Source: an uncultured Oscillospiraceae bacterium (GTDB lineage: Bacteria; Bacillota; Clostridia; Oscillospirales; Ruminococcaceae). From it: a stretch of 64,000 bases of DNA. The stretch lies in contig CAJTMU010000001.1 of the NCBI GenBank assembly GCA_910577365.1, positions 22,954-86,953 of the forward strand, read 5' to 3'. The position numbers and the translations under genes were made by a program. Shown one piece after another: positions 8,711-17,440 of this stretch. Within the stretch, counting starts at the first letter, position 1; every line of letters begins with the position of its first letter. Under the pieces are notes generated by a model, which saw only the letters and a list, made by a program, of their open reading frames with translations, was not told the DNA's origin and ran no database searches.

Positions 8711-10429
8711 CTATACCTTTACAGTTACGGTTTGGGTATATGGACTGTATACCTTTTTGTTATTTACAGTAACATAAGAACGTACTTTTACGTTATAGGT
8801 CTTTCCCTTGGAAAGTCCTGTTTTGGTGTAGGAGCACTTGGAGCTACCAGTTATTGTAGCAGCCTTGCTGAACTTACCGCCCTTTGGTGCAATAAATACC
8901 TCATATCCAGATGCACCCGAAGACTTTGTCCACTTTATAACTGCCGAACCAGATTTGGATTTCTTCGCGGTAACAGAAGATGGAGCAGGGGACGTGGCCG
9001 ACGCAGATACCTTTGAGCTGTACTCAGAAACAGCCTCGGAATCATTCGCCGCAGTATATGCCTCTACAACATAATAATAGGTAGTACCTTTCTTAAGTCC
9101 CTTATCGGTGTAGCTTGTATCAAGAACGGAGTCGATTTTTTTCAGCTCACCGCTTTTTGTGGAAGCGCGGTAGATATTGTAGCCGGTAGCGCCATCCGAA
9201 GCATTCCATGTAAGATCGATGGAGCTTGTGGACTTTGTCGTTGCCTTAAGGCTTTCAGGAACATCAGGGGACTCAATTTCGGAAACAGGCGTTTCGGAGA
9301 TCCTTGCGGGAACCGATTTTATCATTTCCTCAACGATAGTAGGAAACTTCCATGTCAGTGATCTTCTGTCAAGCAGTGTATAATTGCCGCCGTCGTCCCA
9401 AACAAAGCATTTAACTCCGCGGTCATACGCAGCCTTTACAAAATAGCTTGCGTGCCTTGCCCTCGCCGCTTCGTTATTTTGATCCATAGAACCAAATTCA
9501 CCAATTACAACCGGAGCATTGATTCTGTCAGAGAAATTCTTAAAATTCTGCATAATCCAGTCAATTTCCGACTTATCTTTATCAGAACCCCATTCCTTAG
9601 TTGGAGTTGTCCATGTTACGTCTTTGTTTGTAAATGCCTGCGGATCATAATTGTGTACCTGTACGATAATATGGTTGCTGACGGTATCATTAGGCATAAC
9701 AAAATTATTGAAGGTTTTGTCCGAGCTGCCTGCGGAATAAGTCTGAACCATCAGATTTCTCATACTGTTATTGCCTCCGGTAAGGCGTACAGTATTGACA
9801 AAAAGCTGATTGAATTTATTTGCCGCTTCGTAAGCGTCGGTGCTGTTGGACTCTGTCCAGTTTCCCGCTTCATCAAGTATTTCGTTGTATGCCTCGAAGA
9901 TCAGTTTTTCGTCATAATTGCGGAAACGGGTGGCAATTTGATTCCAGAGGTTTGAAAAACGCTTTTCATAGGTATAGTAGCTGCTCATGGAAGCTTTGAA
10001 CCAATAATCTCTTTCATGGTGAGTATTGAGAATACAATACATACCCTGAGATATCACATAGTCTACAACCTCGTTTACACGGTCAAGCCATACCTTGTCA
10101 ATATTGCCCTCATTGTCGATATGCTGCGCCCATGAAACGGGTACCCTTACGGCGTTATAACCCGCATTTTTTACAACCGTCAGCATTTCCTTGGTGGTTA
10201 CGGGATTGCCCCACGCAGTTTCATAAGGCGCTGTGCCGTTTGAGCTGTCAATCCAGTCGCCCACAGGGTCAAGCGCATTGCCCAGATTCCAGCCCACAGT
10301 AATGTTTTCCACCGCTTGGTTCGCGTTCTCAAAGTTCGCTTCAGCCGCCGAGGAAGGCAGCATGAGAGCGGTCAGAGATAACGACAACGCAAGAGCGGCA
10401 GAAAGGATCTTGCCAATGATCTTCTTCAT
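8711..10429 (-). CDS. Secreted GH5 endoglucanase with two FN3-like domains
   Basis: Extracellular beta-1,4-glycanase, 572 residues. A signal peptide (about 1-29, cleaving near SSAAEA) precedes a GH5 barrel (about 32-375) with G-W-N-L-G-N-A-L-D, E-T-A-W-G-N-P, the histidine of NTHHE, the acid/base Glu183 in Y-N-E-I and the nucleophile Glu311 in V-I-G-E-F-G. The sequence resembles subfamily GH5_4 (cellulase/xyloglucanase), from memory. Two fibronectin-type-III domains follow (about 395-478 and 487-572). No dockerin or CBM is seen. The ATG lies 2 bases after the stop of the kinase gene, and its GGAGG is inside the kinase's last codons, so the two are translationally linked. Confidence 0.92.
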   Translation of the reverse strand: MKKIIGKILSAALALSLSLTALMLPSSAAEANFENANQAVENITVGWNLGNALDPVGDWIDSSNGTAPYETAWGNPVTTKEMLTVVKNAGYNAVRVPVSWAQHIDNEGNIDKVWLDRVNEVVDYVISQGMYCILNTHHERDYWFKASMSSYYTYEKRFSNLWNQIATRFRNYDEKLIFEAYNEILDEAGNWTESNSTDAYEAANKFNQLFVNTVRLTGGNNSMRNLMVQTYSAGSSDKTFNNFVMPNDTVSNHIIVQVHNYDPQAFTNKDVTWTTPTKEWGSDKDKSEIDWIMQNFKNFSDRINAPVVIGEFGSMDQNNEAARARHASYFVKAAYDRGVKCFVWDDGGNYTLLDRRSLTWKFPTIVEEMIKSVPARISETPVSEIESPDVPESLKATTKSTSSIDLTWNASDGATGYNIYRASTKSGELKKIDSVLDTSYTDKGLKKGTTYYYVVEAYTAANDSEAVSEYSSKVSASATSPAPSSVTAKKSKSGSAVIKWTKSSGASGYEVFIAPKGGKFSKAATITGSSKCSYTKTGLSKGKTYNVKVRSYVTVNNKKVYSPYTQTVTVKV

Positions 10430-10431
10430 GA

Positions 10432-11703
10432 TCAGTCCTCCATAAGATATTTATTTCCACCCATTTTAACCGATGTTCCCACAAAAATAGGGGCTGCGCT
10501 GTCGCGCGGTATGGTCTTTTCCGTTCCGTTTGGCAGGGTGCAGTACCACTCGTTATCGGAAAGATTTTTAAGCCCCCATAATCCTGGATTGTTTTTGTTG
10601 CGTACCACCTCGGCGGTTACGCCAAGCCTGTCGTCAAACAGCTTTGCACCGTCAAAAAGCAGTATGCTCTGCCTTGCGCCGTTCAGAGTGATTGGCTTTG
10701 GGTAATGCTGCCCGCAGGGACAGATAATCTTTCCCTCAGCATCGGCTTCGCTTGTCGAGAGAAAGCTCTGACTTCCGCAGGAGCAGGCGGTGATATCGCC
10801 CCTTAAGCGTATCAGAAGATCCAGCCATTGCTTTTCAATAAGCCGTTTCTGCGGCTGCTCTATACCCACGGTAAACGAGAACGTAAAGGCGTCGCGGATA
10901 TAGTCGGGCATTATCCTCCAAAATTTTATTATATTATTGTGTACTCCGCGGACGGGACGATTACTGTCGTTGTCGGGGTCGTACACAAACATCGGTTCAA
11001 ATCCATAATGGCGGCGTTCCGCTTCTTCGGTAAGGCACACGCTTTTCAGCACCTTGCTCCCCTCAAGGGGGTCGCCTCTCAAAAGAAGCCTGAACAGCAC
11101 CACCGCCAGCGAATAGCGGTCGGTAAGTTTATCAGGGGCTTTTTCCCCGCGGACTATTTCTGGCGCCATATACCCGGGTTTACCGGCTATCCCCAGATGC
11201 TCCCCATAAGGAGCTATATTGTCACAGTCGCATATCAGCACGTCCCCATCGGACGGGCGGATAAAGAACCCACCGTCGTTCAGGTCCTGATAGCTTTTGC
11301 CGCTGTTGTGAAGCGTACGGAACGCGGAGGTTATCCTTATTGCGGAATTTACCACCGAATAAAGCCCCGAAAGCCTTACGCGAGCATTGAGAATGTCGGA
11401 AAACGGCTTGTAATCCTCCGGGATAAGCCCCATCAGAAACCCAAAGCTCCCATCATATTTCGCGGTAAGCAGCTTGGGCATAAGGAAAGCCTCGTCCGCC
11501 ACCCCCTCCTCGGTGAGCCGTGCAAGATTATCGCGGAATAGCTCGGGTCGCTTCAGCTTACTCGGAAAGTACATTTTAAGGGCGTATTCCTTTCCCGCAA
11601 ATTCCGCGCGGTAGACCGTACCCTGTCCACCCGAACCGAGAACTGCGGTTATCTTCGCCGCGCCGCCAAGCTCCAACGGGATTCTGTCGCCGATCTTAAG
11701 CAT
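10432..11703 (-). CDS. TerY-P-type Ser/Thr kinase with zinc ribbon and FHA-like domain
   Basis: A 423-residue cytoplasmic kinase. The glycine loop G-S-G-G-Q-G-T-V-Y (23-31), Lys43 in Y-A-L-K, the catalytic-loop Asp140 in Y-Q-D-L-N-D (replacing HRD) and D-C-D 159-161 (replacing DFG) define an active but divergent kinase. A CxC...CxC zinc ribbon (about 297-320) and an FHA-like C-terminal domain follow. This architecture matches the kinase of the TerY-P triad (vWA, PP2C, kinase) described for tellurite-type stress loci. Here neither vWA nor PP2C is adjacent. The start overlaps the TerY-C-like stop as TGATG. Confidence 0.85.
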   Translation of the reverse strand: MLKIGDRIPLELGGAAKITAVLGSGGQGTVYRAEFAGKEYALKMYFPSKLKRPELFRDNLARLTEEGVADEAFLMPKLLTAKYDGSFGFLMGLIPEDYKPFSDILNARVRLSGLYSVVNSAIRITSAFRTLHNSGKSYQDLNDGGFFIRPSDGDVLICDCDNIAPYGEHLGIAGKPGYMAPEIVRGEKAPDKLTDRYSLAVVLFRLLLRGDPLEGSKVLKSVCLTEEAERRHYGFEPMFVYDPDNDSNRPVRGVHNNIIKFWRIMPDYIRDAFTFSFTVGIEQPQKRLIEKQWLDLLIRLRGDITACSCGSQSFLSTSEADAEGKIICPCGQHYPKPITLNGARQSILLFDGAKLFDDRLGVTAEVVRNKNNPGLWGLKNLSDNEWYCTLPNGTEKTIPRDSAAPIFVGTSVKMGGNKYLMED

Positions 11704-12053
11704 CAGAAACCGCCTCCCGACAGGGACTCAAAGCTTTCCTCCGCCGAGGTTTCAGCCGCGTTGCCGCACCACTCGCATACAGTTTCGTCCTCACCGTCCC
11801 AGCAGGTGGTTTTTCCGCACTCGCTGCACTGAAAAAAACCTTTTGCCTCGCAATAGGGGCAGGAGGGATATTCGGTGGTAACATACACGTTTCCGCTTAT
11901 CTCAGTATCGCCGAACTTCTCTCGTCCCGCGGTCCTTTCGCTTACCTTGAACGCCCATGTGGCGTACCACGCGCCATCCTCACGCTGCTCGGAACGTATC
12001 CCGAAAAGCTCATGAGTCTGACGGCATTTCGTTAAAATTACTGCTGCTTTCAT
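11703..12053 (-). CDS. TerY-C-like zinc-binding protein
   Basis: A 116-residue protein. The first ~60 residues form a compact alpha/beta domain and the rest carries three CxxC pairs (CPYC, CSEC, CEWC) as in the TerY-C metal-binding domain that normally sits at the end of TerY vWA proteins. Here it is a stand-alone gene immediately before the TerY-P-type kinase (TGATG overlap), so it is probably the kinase's partner or substrate. The start ATG is preceded by AATCAGGAGGACAAATT. Structured repeat element E4 lies about 100 bases upstream. Confidence 0.65.
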   Translation of the reverse strand: MKAAVILTKCRQTHELFGIRSEQREDGAWYATWAFKVSERTAGREKFGDTEISGNVYVTTEYPSCPYCEAKGFFQCSECGKTTCWDGEDETVCEWCGNAAETSAEESFESLSGGGF

Positions 12054-12139
12054 AATTTGTCCTCCTGATTTAAGATCCCCCGCGTTTTTTTGCGCGGTTT
12101 GGAGCTGTAACGCTTTTAAGTAATGTTGACCTTAAGTTA

Positions 12140-12262
12140 ATGTTTAATAGAATTTTCCGCACCGCTGCGTTTTAGGCTACGCCGAAAACTGCGCTATCAC
12201 CCCGCTTTCTCAGAGGCTTGCGAAAAATTTATGCACAAACGGTTGGTGATTCTCTGCTTTCA
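12140..12262 (-). repeat. Structured intergenic element, copy E4
   Basis: Minus-strand copy of the palindromic element family, about 90 bases upstream of the gene starting at 12053. Read on the plus strand, the right end is GAATTTTCCGCACCGCTGCG (12150-12169), the inner hairpin GTTTTAGGC..GCCGAAAAC is at 12169-12189, and the left end CTTGCGAAAAATTTATGC is at 12217-12234. The rest of 12054-12378 contains a CCGCG..CGCGG hairpin near 12080-12103 and otherwise nothing recognised. Confidence 0.6.
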
Positions 12263-12378
12263 GCACCTTTGGCTGCTTCATTTTTTTACGAATGCGAGCG
12301 TAAAAGCTTTTACTTTTAAAGCGTTTATCACCTAAAATTCTTATGTCTATTTCATCCGCCCCGCCGACTGCCAAATCG

Positions 12379-13662
12379 TTATTTCAGCTTTTTTAATATC
12401 TTTGCCGCCTCGGCATGCCCGTTATCAGCGGCGAGTGTAAAATAATGCCGCGCTATCGAAAGATCCTTCTCAACATGAACTCCCTTAAGATACATCACAC
12501 CAAGATTATACTGCGCAATATCTAAATTTTTCTCCGCCGCCGTCTTGAACCACCTGAATGCCTCGGCTGTATCCTTTTCAACGCCGCTTCCCAGATAAAG
12601 GCACTTTCCATAACTGCACTGCGCGCGCGGGTGACCTATCTCAGCCGCGCGGCGGTAAAACATCGCCGCACCCTCCATATCCTTGTCAGCAAGGCAGCGG
12701 CGCGCACTCTGGTAAAGCTCCTCTCCGTCATCGGGAGTCGGCTGAGGTGCTTCCGCCTCAGAAAGGAGGTCAACAGGGGTGCCGTTTTCCGCAAATTTGC
12801 GCCATTTTTCGGCAATAGCAGGATTCTTCTCCACATGAATACCGTTCTCATAACACATGATTATTGCGCTTATTGCCTCAGATGAGCCTGCGGAAGCTGC
12901 TTTCATAAAGTGTTCAAAGGCAGCGTTCTCATCTATTTCACATGCTATGCCCTCAGCGCAGAAATACCCCGCCATATACTCCGCGTTGGCAACGCCGTTC
13001 TCCGCTCCGCGCAGAAACCACTCCCGCGCCTGTTCTGCGTTCTGAGCGCCGCCTCTGCCCTCAAGCCGATAGCTGCCCATGTAGTATTGAGCCTCTCCGT
13101 AATCCTGAAGCGCTGACTGCTCAAACCAATACAGCGCCTTTTCATAATCGTGCAGACGATCAAAATGCCGCCCGAGTGAGTACTGCTCCGCCGCGTCGGT
13201 AATGTTTTTAACGCTTTCGGTAGCGGCGGCGGGAAGCTTTTCGGATTTTTTAAAGGCTACCTCGCAGCCCATAGCGCCGCCCACAGCCTCGACGGCATCA
13301 GCAGCTATCCGACCCTTTAAGCCTATCTCGTCACGCATAGATTTTACGCAGCGGGCAGCAGCTGCACAGCGCACTTCAAAGGGCTTCTCCCTCACCGCAT
13401 ACAGCTTATGGGCACAGCCGTCGTAAAGTGCGACGTAGATAAGCCGCCTGACTGCCTGCTCTTTGGGAAAAATATCAGCTATGAGTGCGTCGGTGCGCCG
13501 CCTGTCCAGCAGCGTCTCTGCGCCAAAACGACCCGAAATATAACGGAGTATGCCTTTGATATCCCGCACTGCCTCGCCGTTTGGCGCGTGTACGGTCTTG
13601 CAGAAGCCGCAGTAGTCCTGTTTCGTTTCGTCAAAGGCTCTTCCGCAGCGCGCGCATATCAT
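12379..13662 (-). CDS. Sel1-repeat protein with N-terminal zinc ribbon
   Basis: About 427 residues. An N-terminal CxxC...CxxC ribbon (M-I-C-A-R-C-G, then YCGFC) and an uncharacterised helical segment (~40-160) are followed by Sel1/TPR-like repeats (from ~165 to the end) with the usual A-x-x-x-L-G-x-x-Y spacing, e.g. AQYYMGSYRLEGRGG and AQYNLGVMYLKGVHVEKD. Sel1 arrays mediate protein-protein contacts, often in stress signalling. The ATG at 13662 is preferred because GGGGG lies just upstream; the ATG at 13683 has no Shine-Dalgarno. It is near a TerY-P-type kinase operon on the same strand, separated by 325 bases and element E4. Confidence 0.75.
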   Translation of the reverse strand: MICARCGRAFDETKQDYCGFCKTVHAPNGEAVRDIKGILRYISGRFGAETLLDRRRTDALIADIFPKEQAVRRLIYVALYDGCAHKLYAVREKPFEVRCAAAARCVKSMRDEIGLKGRIAADAVEAVGGAMGCEVAFKKSEKLPAAATESVKNITDAAEQYSLGRHFDRLHDYEKALYWFEQSALQDYGEAQYYMGSYRLEGRGGAQNAEQAREWFLRGAENGVANAEYMAGYFCAEGIACEIDENAAFEHFMKAASAGSSEAISAIIMCYENGIHVEKNPAIAEKWRKFAENGTPVDLLSEAEAPQPTPDDGEELYQSARRCLADKDMEGAAMFYRRAAEIGHPRAQCSYGKCLYLGSGVEKDTAEAFRWFKTAAEKNLDIAQYNLGVMYLKGVHVEKDLSIARHYFTLAADNGHAEAAKILKKLK

Positions 13663-13700
13663 CAAGCTATACCCCCGTTTCATTTAAAATATCATTTTAT

Positions 13701-13729
13701 ATTGTACCATAATTTTAACTTTCTGTCAA
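13701..13729 (-). promoter_or_regulatory. Sigma-A promoter of the Sel1 gene
   Basis: On the minus strand, -35 TTGACA (13724-13729), a 17-base spacer, and -10 TACAAT (13701-13706), giving a leader of about 30 bases. Confidence 0.8.
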
Positions 13730-14342
13730 TCTATATATTGTGTCAACGGTATTTTTTTATAGGGATTTTTAGGAAAAACAGCTGTTCTTTAAATGGGTTG
13801 GGTCCGTCTGTTTTGAACTTATTATTGTGGATATGCTTTAACAATCATGATTTGAAGTTTTAATGTTGTTCTATGACTCAATCTATTTTTTAGAAGTCAC
13901 ACAATTTTATTGGTGATAAACTGTTTGGGAACGGATTATGAAACGTTGGAAACACTCTTGGCGGATTCGCGAGATTATTCCATGAAACAGCGGGTATATA
14001 CGTTAGCACAGACCCCGCAGCAGCGTAGTCCATAAATAATGACATCATCAAAAAAGCTGAAAAGATTGTGTTGCGGTTTTCAAAAAACTCCTTTAATAAC
14101 ATTAAGATTGTGCAAAATATAAATTTAGCAAGATAAAACTACACTATGTGACTTAGCAAACTTACATAAGAGATATATAGTGCATTTGTATACTCAAAAA
14201 TGAGTTTTGCTCATCAAATAATTATATTTAAAAACGCTCGATCAAGGTCATACATGAACTATGATATGATTTCTTACAATCCCGCCTCAGCAGTCGAAAA
14301 ATAACTGTTGCGCGGTTTTTATAAGAAATTTTAAAATACCTA
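13730..14342. other. AT-rich intergenic region
   Basis: About 610 bases between two divergent promoters with no convincing gene on either strand. A 70-codon minus frame at 13890-14102 lacks a Shine-Dalgarno and recognisable sequence. The short string AATGTTGTTCTATGA near 13862 recurs near 27267. Confidence 0.4.
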
Positions 14343-14371
14343 TTGACAAATAGAATAAATGCTGTTATAAT
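14343..14371 (+). promoter_or_regulatory. Sigma-A promoter of ylxM
   Basis: Perfect consensus: TTGACA (14343-14348), 17 bases, TATAAT (14366-14371), about 50 bases before the ylxM start. Confidence 0.85.
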
Positions 14372-14421
14372 ATCTGCTGTGGAAAGTAATTTTACTTGAC
14401 ACCTCACGAAAGGGCGATATT

Positions 14422-14769
14422 ATGGAGCGCGGCTTTGATTTTGTGATACTTCTTGATATTTACGGCGAGCTGCTCTCCAAAGGACAGCGCGAGGCGCTGG
14501 ATATGCGGTACAACGCCGATCTTTCGCTTTCGGAGATAGCGGAGGAAACGGGCGGGGTTACCCGACAAAGCGCCGCGTATTCAATAAAAAAGGGCGAGCA
14601 GCGGCTTATTGAACTGGAGGAGCTTCTCGGATTCGCCAAAAGGCTTAAAACGCTATCAGGTGAACTTGGCAAGGCAAAGACGCTTCTATGTGATATTTCA
14701 AAGGATTATCGCGACGCACGCTTTGGGGAGCTGAAAGAGCTACTTGCAAAAATAGAGTGCGAGCTATAA
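14422..14769 (+). CDS. ylxM: YlxM-like SRP-operon HTH protein (UPF0122)
   Basis: A 115-residue helix-turn-helix protein resembling sigma-70 region 4 (AL-D-MRYNADLSLSEIAEETGVTRQ, in the A-x-x-x-R-Y..D-L-S-L-x-E-I-A form), followed by a coiled C-terminal half. In Firmicutes it is the usual neighbour of ffh and is thought to modulate the SRP pathway. It is encoded 250 bases upstream of ffh, with element E7 between the two. The start follows GAAAGGGCGATATT. Confidence 0.85.
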   Translation: MERGFDFVILLDIYGELLSKGQREALDMRYNADLSLSEIAEETGGVTRQSAAYSIKKGEQRLIELEELLGFAKRLKTLSGELGKAKTLLCDISKDYRDARFGELKELLAKIECEL

Positions 14770-14827
14770 AGAACGCGGAACAGTCATATGCCGCATAAAA
14801 TTATAAAATCAATGACATTGAAAGCAA

Positions 14828-14965
14828 AGAACCGCATAACTCCCACGTGTTAATTTTCCGTAAATCTCGGTTAAAGCAACGCAAAGCAGGGAATTGCTTC
14901 AACGAAGGGCTATCGGCTACGCAAACCGTTGTCGCGATGCGGAAAACTCTTGTTATATAACCAGC
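14828..14965 (+). repeat. Structured intergenic element, copy E7 (5' of ffh)
   Basis: Left end CGTGTTAATTTTCCGTAA (14846-14863) and right end GATGCGGAAAACTCTTG (14936-14952) pair as AATTTTCCG / CGGAAAACT. Two inner stem-loops lie between them (around 14872-14912 and 14909-14935). It ends about 57 bases before the ffh start, further away than in most other copies. Confidence 0.5.
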
Positions 14966-15021
14966 TTTAGGTCAAAACTGATAAAAAAACATAATTTTAT
15001 ATTTAGAAAGGGGATTTCCAA

Positions 15022-16371
15022 ATGGCTTTTGAGGGATTATCCGCGAAGCTGAATAACGTTTTCGGAAAGCTTAAGGGTCACGGAAAGCTCAACGAAAAGG
15101 ATATAAAGGACGCTATGCGTGAGGTGCGCATGGCGCTTCTGGACGCTGACGTAAACTACAAGGTGGCAAAGGACTTTGTAAACAGGGTCAGCGAAAAGGC
15201 TCTGGGCGCGCAGGTAATGGAAAGCCTGACACCCGCACAGCAGGTAATTGATATAGTTCACGGCGAGCTGATAGAGCTTATGGGAAACACCACCGCACGG
15301 CTGGATTTTCCGAGCAAGCCTCCGTGCGTTATAATGATGTGCGGACTTCAGGGCGCGGGTAAAACCACCCACTGTGCGAAACTCGCCAGACATCTTATGG
15401 AGCAGAACCGCCGTCCGCTTTTGGTCGCGTGCGACATATACCGTCCTGCGGCTATCGAGCAGCTGAAGATAATGGGTGAAAAGGCGGGAGCGCACGTTTT
15501 TGAAATGGGTCAGAAAGACCCTGTGAAAATCGCCAAAGAGGGCATAAAATACGCCAAGGACAACGGATTTGACGTGGTGATGCTGGATACGGCAGGACGC
15601 CTGCACATAGACGAGGAGCTGATGGAGGAGCTTGAAAACATCAAGCGGGAGACCCAGCCCAACGAGATACTGCTGGTTGTAGATTCCATGACGGGTCAGG
15701 ACGCAGTAAATGTGGCGGAGAGCTTCAACAGCACGCTGGACATTACGGGCGTTATCCTAACAAAGCTTGACGGCGATACAAGGGGCGGCGCGGCGCTTAC
15801 GGTGCTGGCTATCACCGGAAAGCCGATTAAATTCGCGGGCATCGGCGAAAAGATAGACGCTATCGAGCCTTTCCATCCTGACAGAATGGCAAGCCGAATT
15901 CTCGGAATGGGCGACGTTCTTACGCTTATCGACAAGGCGAAATCCGCCATCGACGAAAAAGCCGCCGAAAGAGCCATGCAGAAAATGCAGGAGAACAAAT
16001 TTGATCTGAACGATCTTTACGCTCAGTTTGAGCAGATAGAGAAGATGGGAAACATACACTCGCTGCTTAACATGATACCCGGGGTAGCGGGAAAGGTCAA
16101 GGAGGAGGACATTGACGACAGGAAGATGCCCCGCACAAAAGCGATAATTTCCTCAATGACGCCCAAAGAAAGAGAAAAGCCCTCCATCATCGACGCAAAG
16201 CGCAAGCGCAGGATAGCAGCGGGCAGTGGCACGAAAGTGGAGGAGGTTAATCAGCTTCTGCGGCAGTTCGAGCAGATGCAAAAGATGATGAAGCAATTTG
16301 GCTTTGGCGGCAAGGGAAAGAAAAAACGCCTGCCGAAATTTCCCATGAATATGGGCGGAATGGGTTTCTGA
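15022..16371 (+). CDS. ffh: Signal recognition particle GTPase Ffh
   Basis: SRP54 homologue of 449 residues that binds signal sequences of nascent membrane and secreted proteins and delivers ribosomes to FtsY. N-domain 1-~95; GTPase domain with G1 loop GLQGAGKTT (108-116), DTAGR and TKLDG; methionine-rich M domain from ~300 ending in MNMGGMGF. Full family length. The ATG follows AAAGGGGATTTCCAA. It is followed by rpsP and khpA, the standard Firmicutes order. The SRP RNA gene is not in this window. Confidence 0.97.
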   Translation: MAFEGLSAKLNNVFGKLKGHGKLNEKDIKDAMREVRMALLDADVNYKVAKDFVNRVSEKALGAQVMESLTPAQQVIDIVHGELIELMGNTTARLDFPSKPPCVIMMCGLQGAGKTTHCAKLARHLMEQNRRPLLVACDIYRPAAIEQLKIMGEKAGAHVFEMGQKDPVKIAKEGIKYAKDNGFDVVMLDTAGRLHIDEELMEELENIKRETQPNEILLVVDSMTGQDAVNVAESFNSTLDITGVILTKLDGDTRGGAALTVLAITGKPIKFAGIGEKIDAIEPFHPDRMASRILGMGDVLTLIDKAKSAIDEKAAERAMQKMQENKFDLNDLYAQFEQIEKMGNIHSLLNMIPGVAGKVKEEDIDDRKMPRTKAIISSMTPKEREKPSIIDAKRKRRIAAGSGTKVEEVNQLLRQFEQMQKMMKQFGFGGKGKKKRLPKFPMNMGGMGF

Positions 16372-16529
16372 ACCTATCGGTGTACGGCGGCGCGAACGCC
16401 GAGCGGTTGATCTTAACTTTCCCGTTTTGAGCGGGACTGTTCCGAACGATTCAAAGTTTCAGAGAAAATAACAGATTAAATTCGGGTATGCCCGATTTGA
16501 TAATTTTTATCGGAAAGGAGATAATAGAA

Positions 16530-16760
16530 ATGGCAGTTAAAATAAGACTCAGAAGAATGGGCGCTAAGAAGGCTCCCTTCTATCGTGTGGTTGTGGCTGA
16601 CTCCCGTTACCCCAGAGACGGTCGTTTTATCGAGGAAATCGGTTATTATGACCCCACTAAGGAGCCTATCGTCGTAAATATCGACAAGGAGAAGGCTGAG
16701 GAATGGATCAAGAAAGGTGCGCAGCCTACCGATACCGTTAAGAGACTTCTTAAAGGTTAA
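16530..16760 (+). CDS. rpsP: 30S ribosomal protein S16
   Basis: A 76-residue S16 with the typical M-A-V-K-I-R-L-R-R-M-G start, K-x-P-F-Y-R-V-V-V-A-D-S-R and Y-D-P. It assembles into the body of the 30S subunit. The ATG at 16530 follows AAAGGAGATAATAGAA. The 158 bases between ffh and rpsP hold a CGGCG..CGCCG hairpin. khpA follows after 56 bases. Confidence 0.97.
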   Translation: MAVKIRLRRMGAKKAPFYRVVVADSRYPRDGRFIEEIGYYDPTKEPIVVNIDKEKAEEWIKKGAQPTDTVKRLLKG

Positions 16761-16816
16761 TTGATTATGGAAAACAGGTCGAGATGAACGTCTCAAAGCT
16801 CCCAAGGAGGGAAATT

Positions 16817-17050
16817 ATGAAAGAACTTCTTATCACTATCGCAACCGCTCTTGTAGAGGATAAAAGCGCGGTGCAGGTTACGGCGGACGAGCCTGACGAA
16901 ACGGGTGTGGTTGTATACCACCTCCACGTTGCCCCTGACGATATGGGCAGGGTCATCGGCAAGCAGGGCAGAATCGCCAAGGCGATACGCACGGTTATGC
17001 GCGCGGGCGCGGTAAGGCTTGACGAGAAGATTTCCGTTGAAATCGATTGA
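16817..17050 (+). CDS. khpA: KH-domain RNA-binding protein KhpA (YlqC)
   Basis: A 77-residue single KH domain with the GxxG-type loop in V-I-G-K-Q-G-R-I-A-K-A. It binds RNA, in other Firmicutes together with KhpB, and sits after rpsP as usual. The ATG at 16817 has AAGGAGG upstream. A terminator follows at 17064. Confidence 0.93.
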   Translation: MKELLITIATALVEDKSAVQVTADEPDETGVVVYHLHVAPDDMGRVIGKQGRIAKAIRTVMRAGAVRLDEKISVEID

Positions 17051-17063
17051 CGAAAAAAGGAAA

Positions 17064-17095
17064 ACGGCGGCGCATTTTGCCGTCGTTTTTATATT
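17064..17095 (+). terminator. Terminator of the ffh-rpsP-khpA operon
   Basis: Stem ACGGCGGC.. / ..GCCGTCGT followed by TTTTTAT, 14 bases after the khpA stop. Confidence 0.85.
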
Positions 17096-17119
17096 ATGTA
17101 CTTAACGCGGAGGTGCGGC

Positions 17120-17317
17120 ATGGTTAAAGAAAACGAGGATAAAGAGGTCGTAAGAATGATTCGGGAGGGCTTGAAAAAAACAGGCGGATACTGCCCATGC
17201 AAGCGGCAAAGAACACCCGAAAACGTATGTATGTGCGAGGAGTTCAAGGGGCAGATTGCCGACCCCGAATTTGAGGGGTACTGCCATTGCAGGCTTTACT
17301 ATAAAAGCAAGGATTGA
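17120..17317 (+). CDS. Ferredoxin-thioredoxin reductase beta-like small protein
   Basis: A 65-residue protein with the cysteine pattern of the FTR catalytic chain: C25-P-C27 in YCPCKR, C37-M-C39, and C55-H-C57 in GYCHC. In FTR these ligate a 4Fe-4S cluster beside the redox disulfide. The protein is shorter than plant-type FTR beta but of the length seen in many anaerobic Firmicutes homologues. It probably passes electrons to a thioredoxin-like partner; no thioredoxin gene is adjacent. The ATG at 17120 follows GGAGGTGCGGC. Confidence 0.75.
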   Translation: MVKENEDKEVVRMIREGLKKTGGYCPCKRQRTPENVCMCEEFKGQIADPEFEGYCHCRLYYKSKD

Positions 17318-17327
17318 TATTAATTGT

Positions 17328-17366
17328 AAAAGCCCGTCTGCGGTATACCGCGGGCGGGCTTTTAAT
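17328..17366. terminator. Bidirectional terminator
   Basis: AAAAGCCCG(..)CGGGCTTTT hairpin with flanking A and T tracts between the FTR-like gene (+) and the TM2 gene (-), which converge here. Confidence 0.85.
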
Positions 17367-17440
17367 TTGCGTTTCTCATTGCTTTTACACATATATATGT
17401 GTGTACATTTTGCATGTTTTTCGGTTAATTTAAACATCAT

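Noticed and set aside
13890..14102. 70-codon minus-strand frame between the Sel1 and ylxM genes
   Set aside because: No ribosome site, no promoter pointing into it, composition like the surrounding non-coding sequence.
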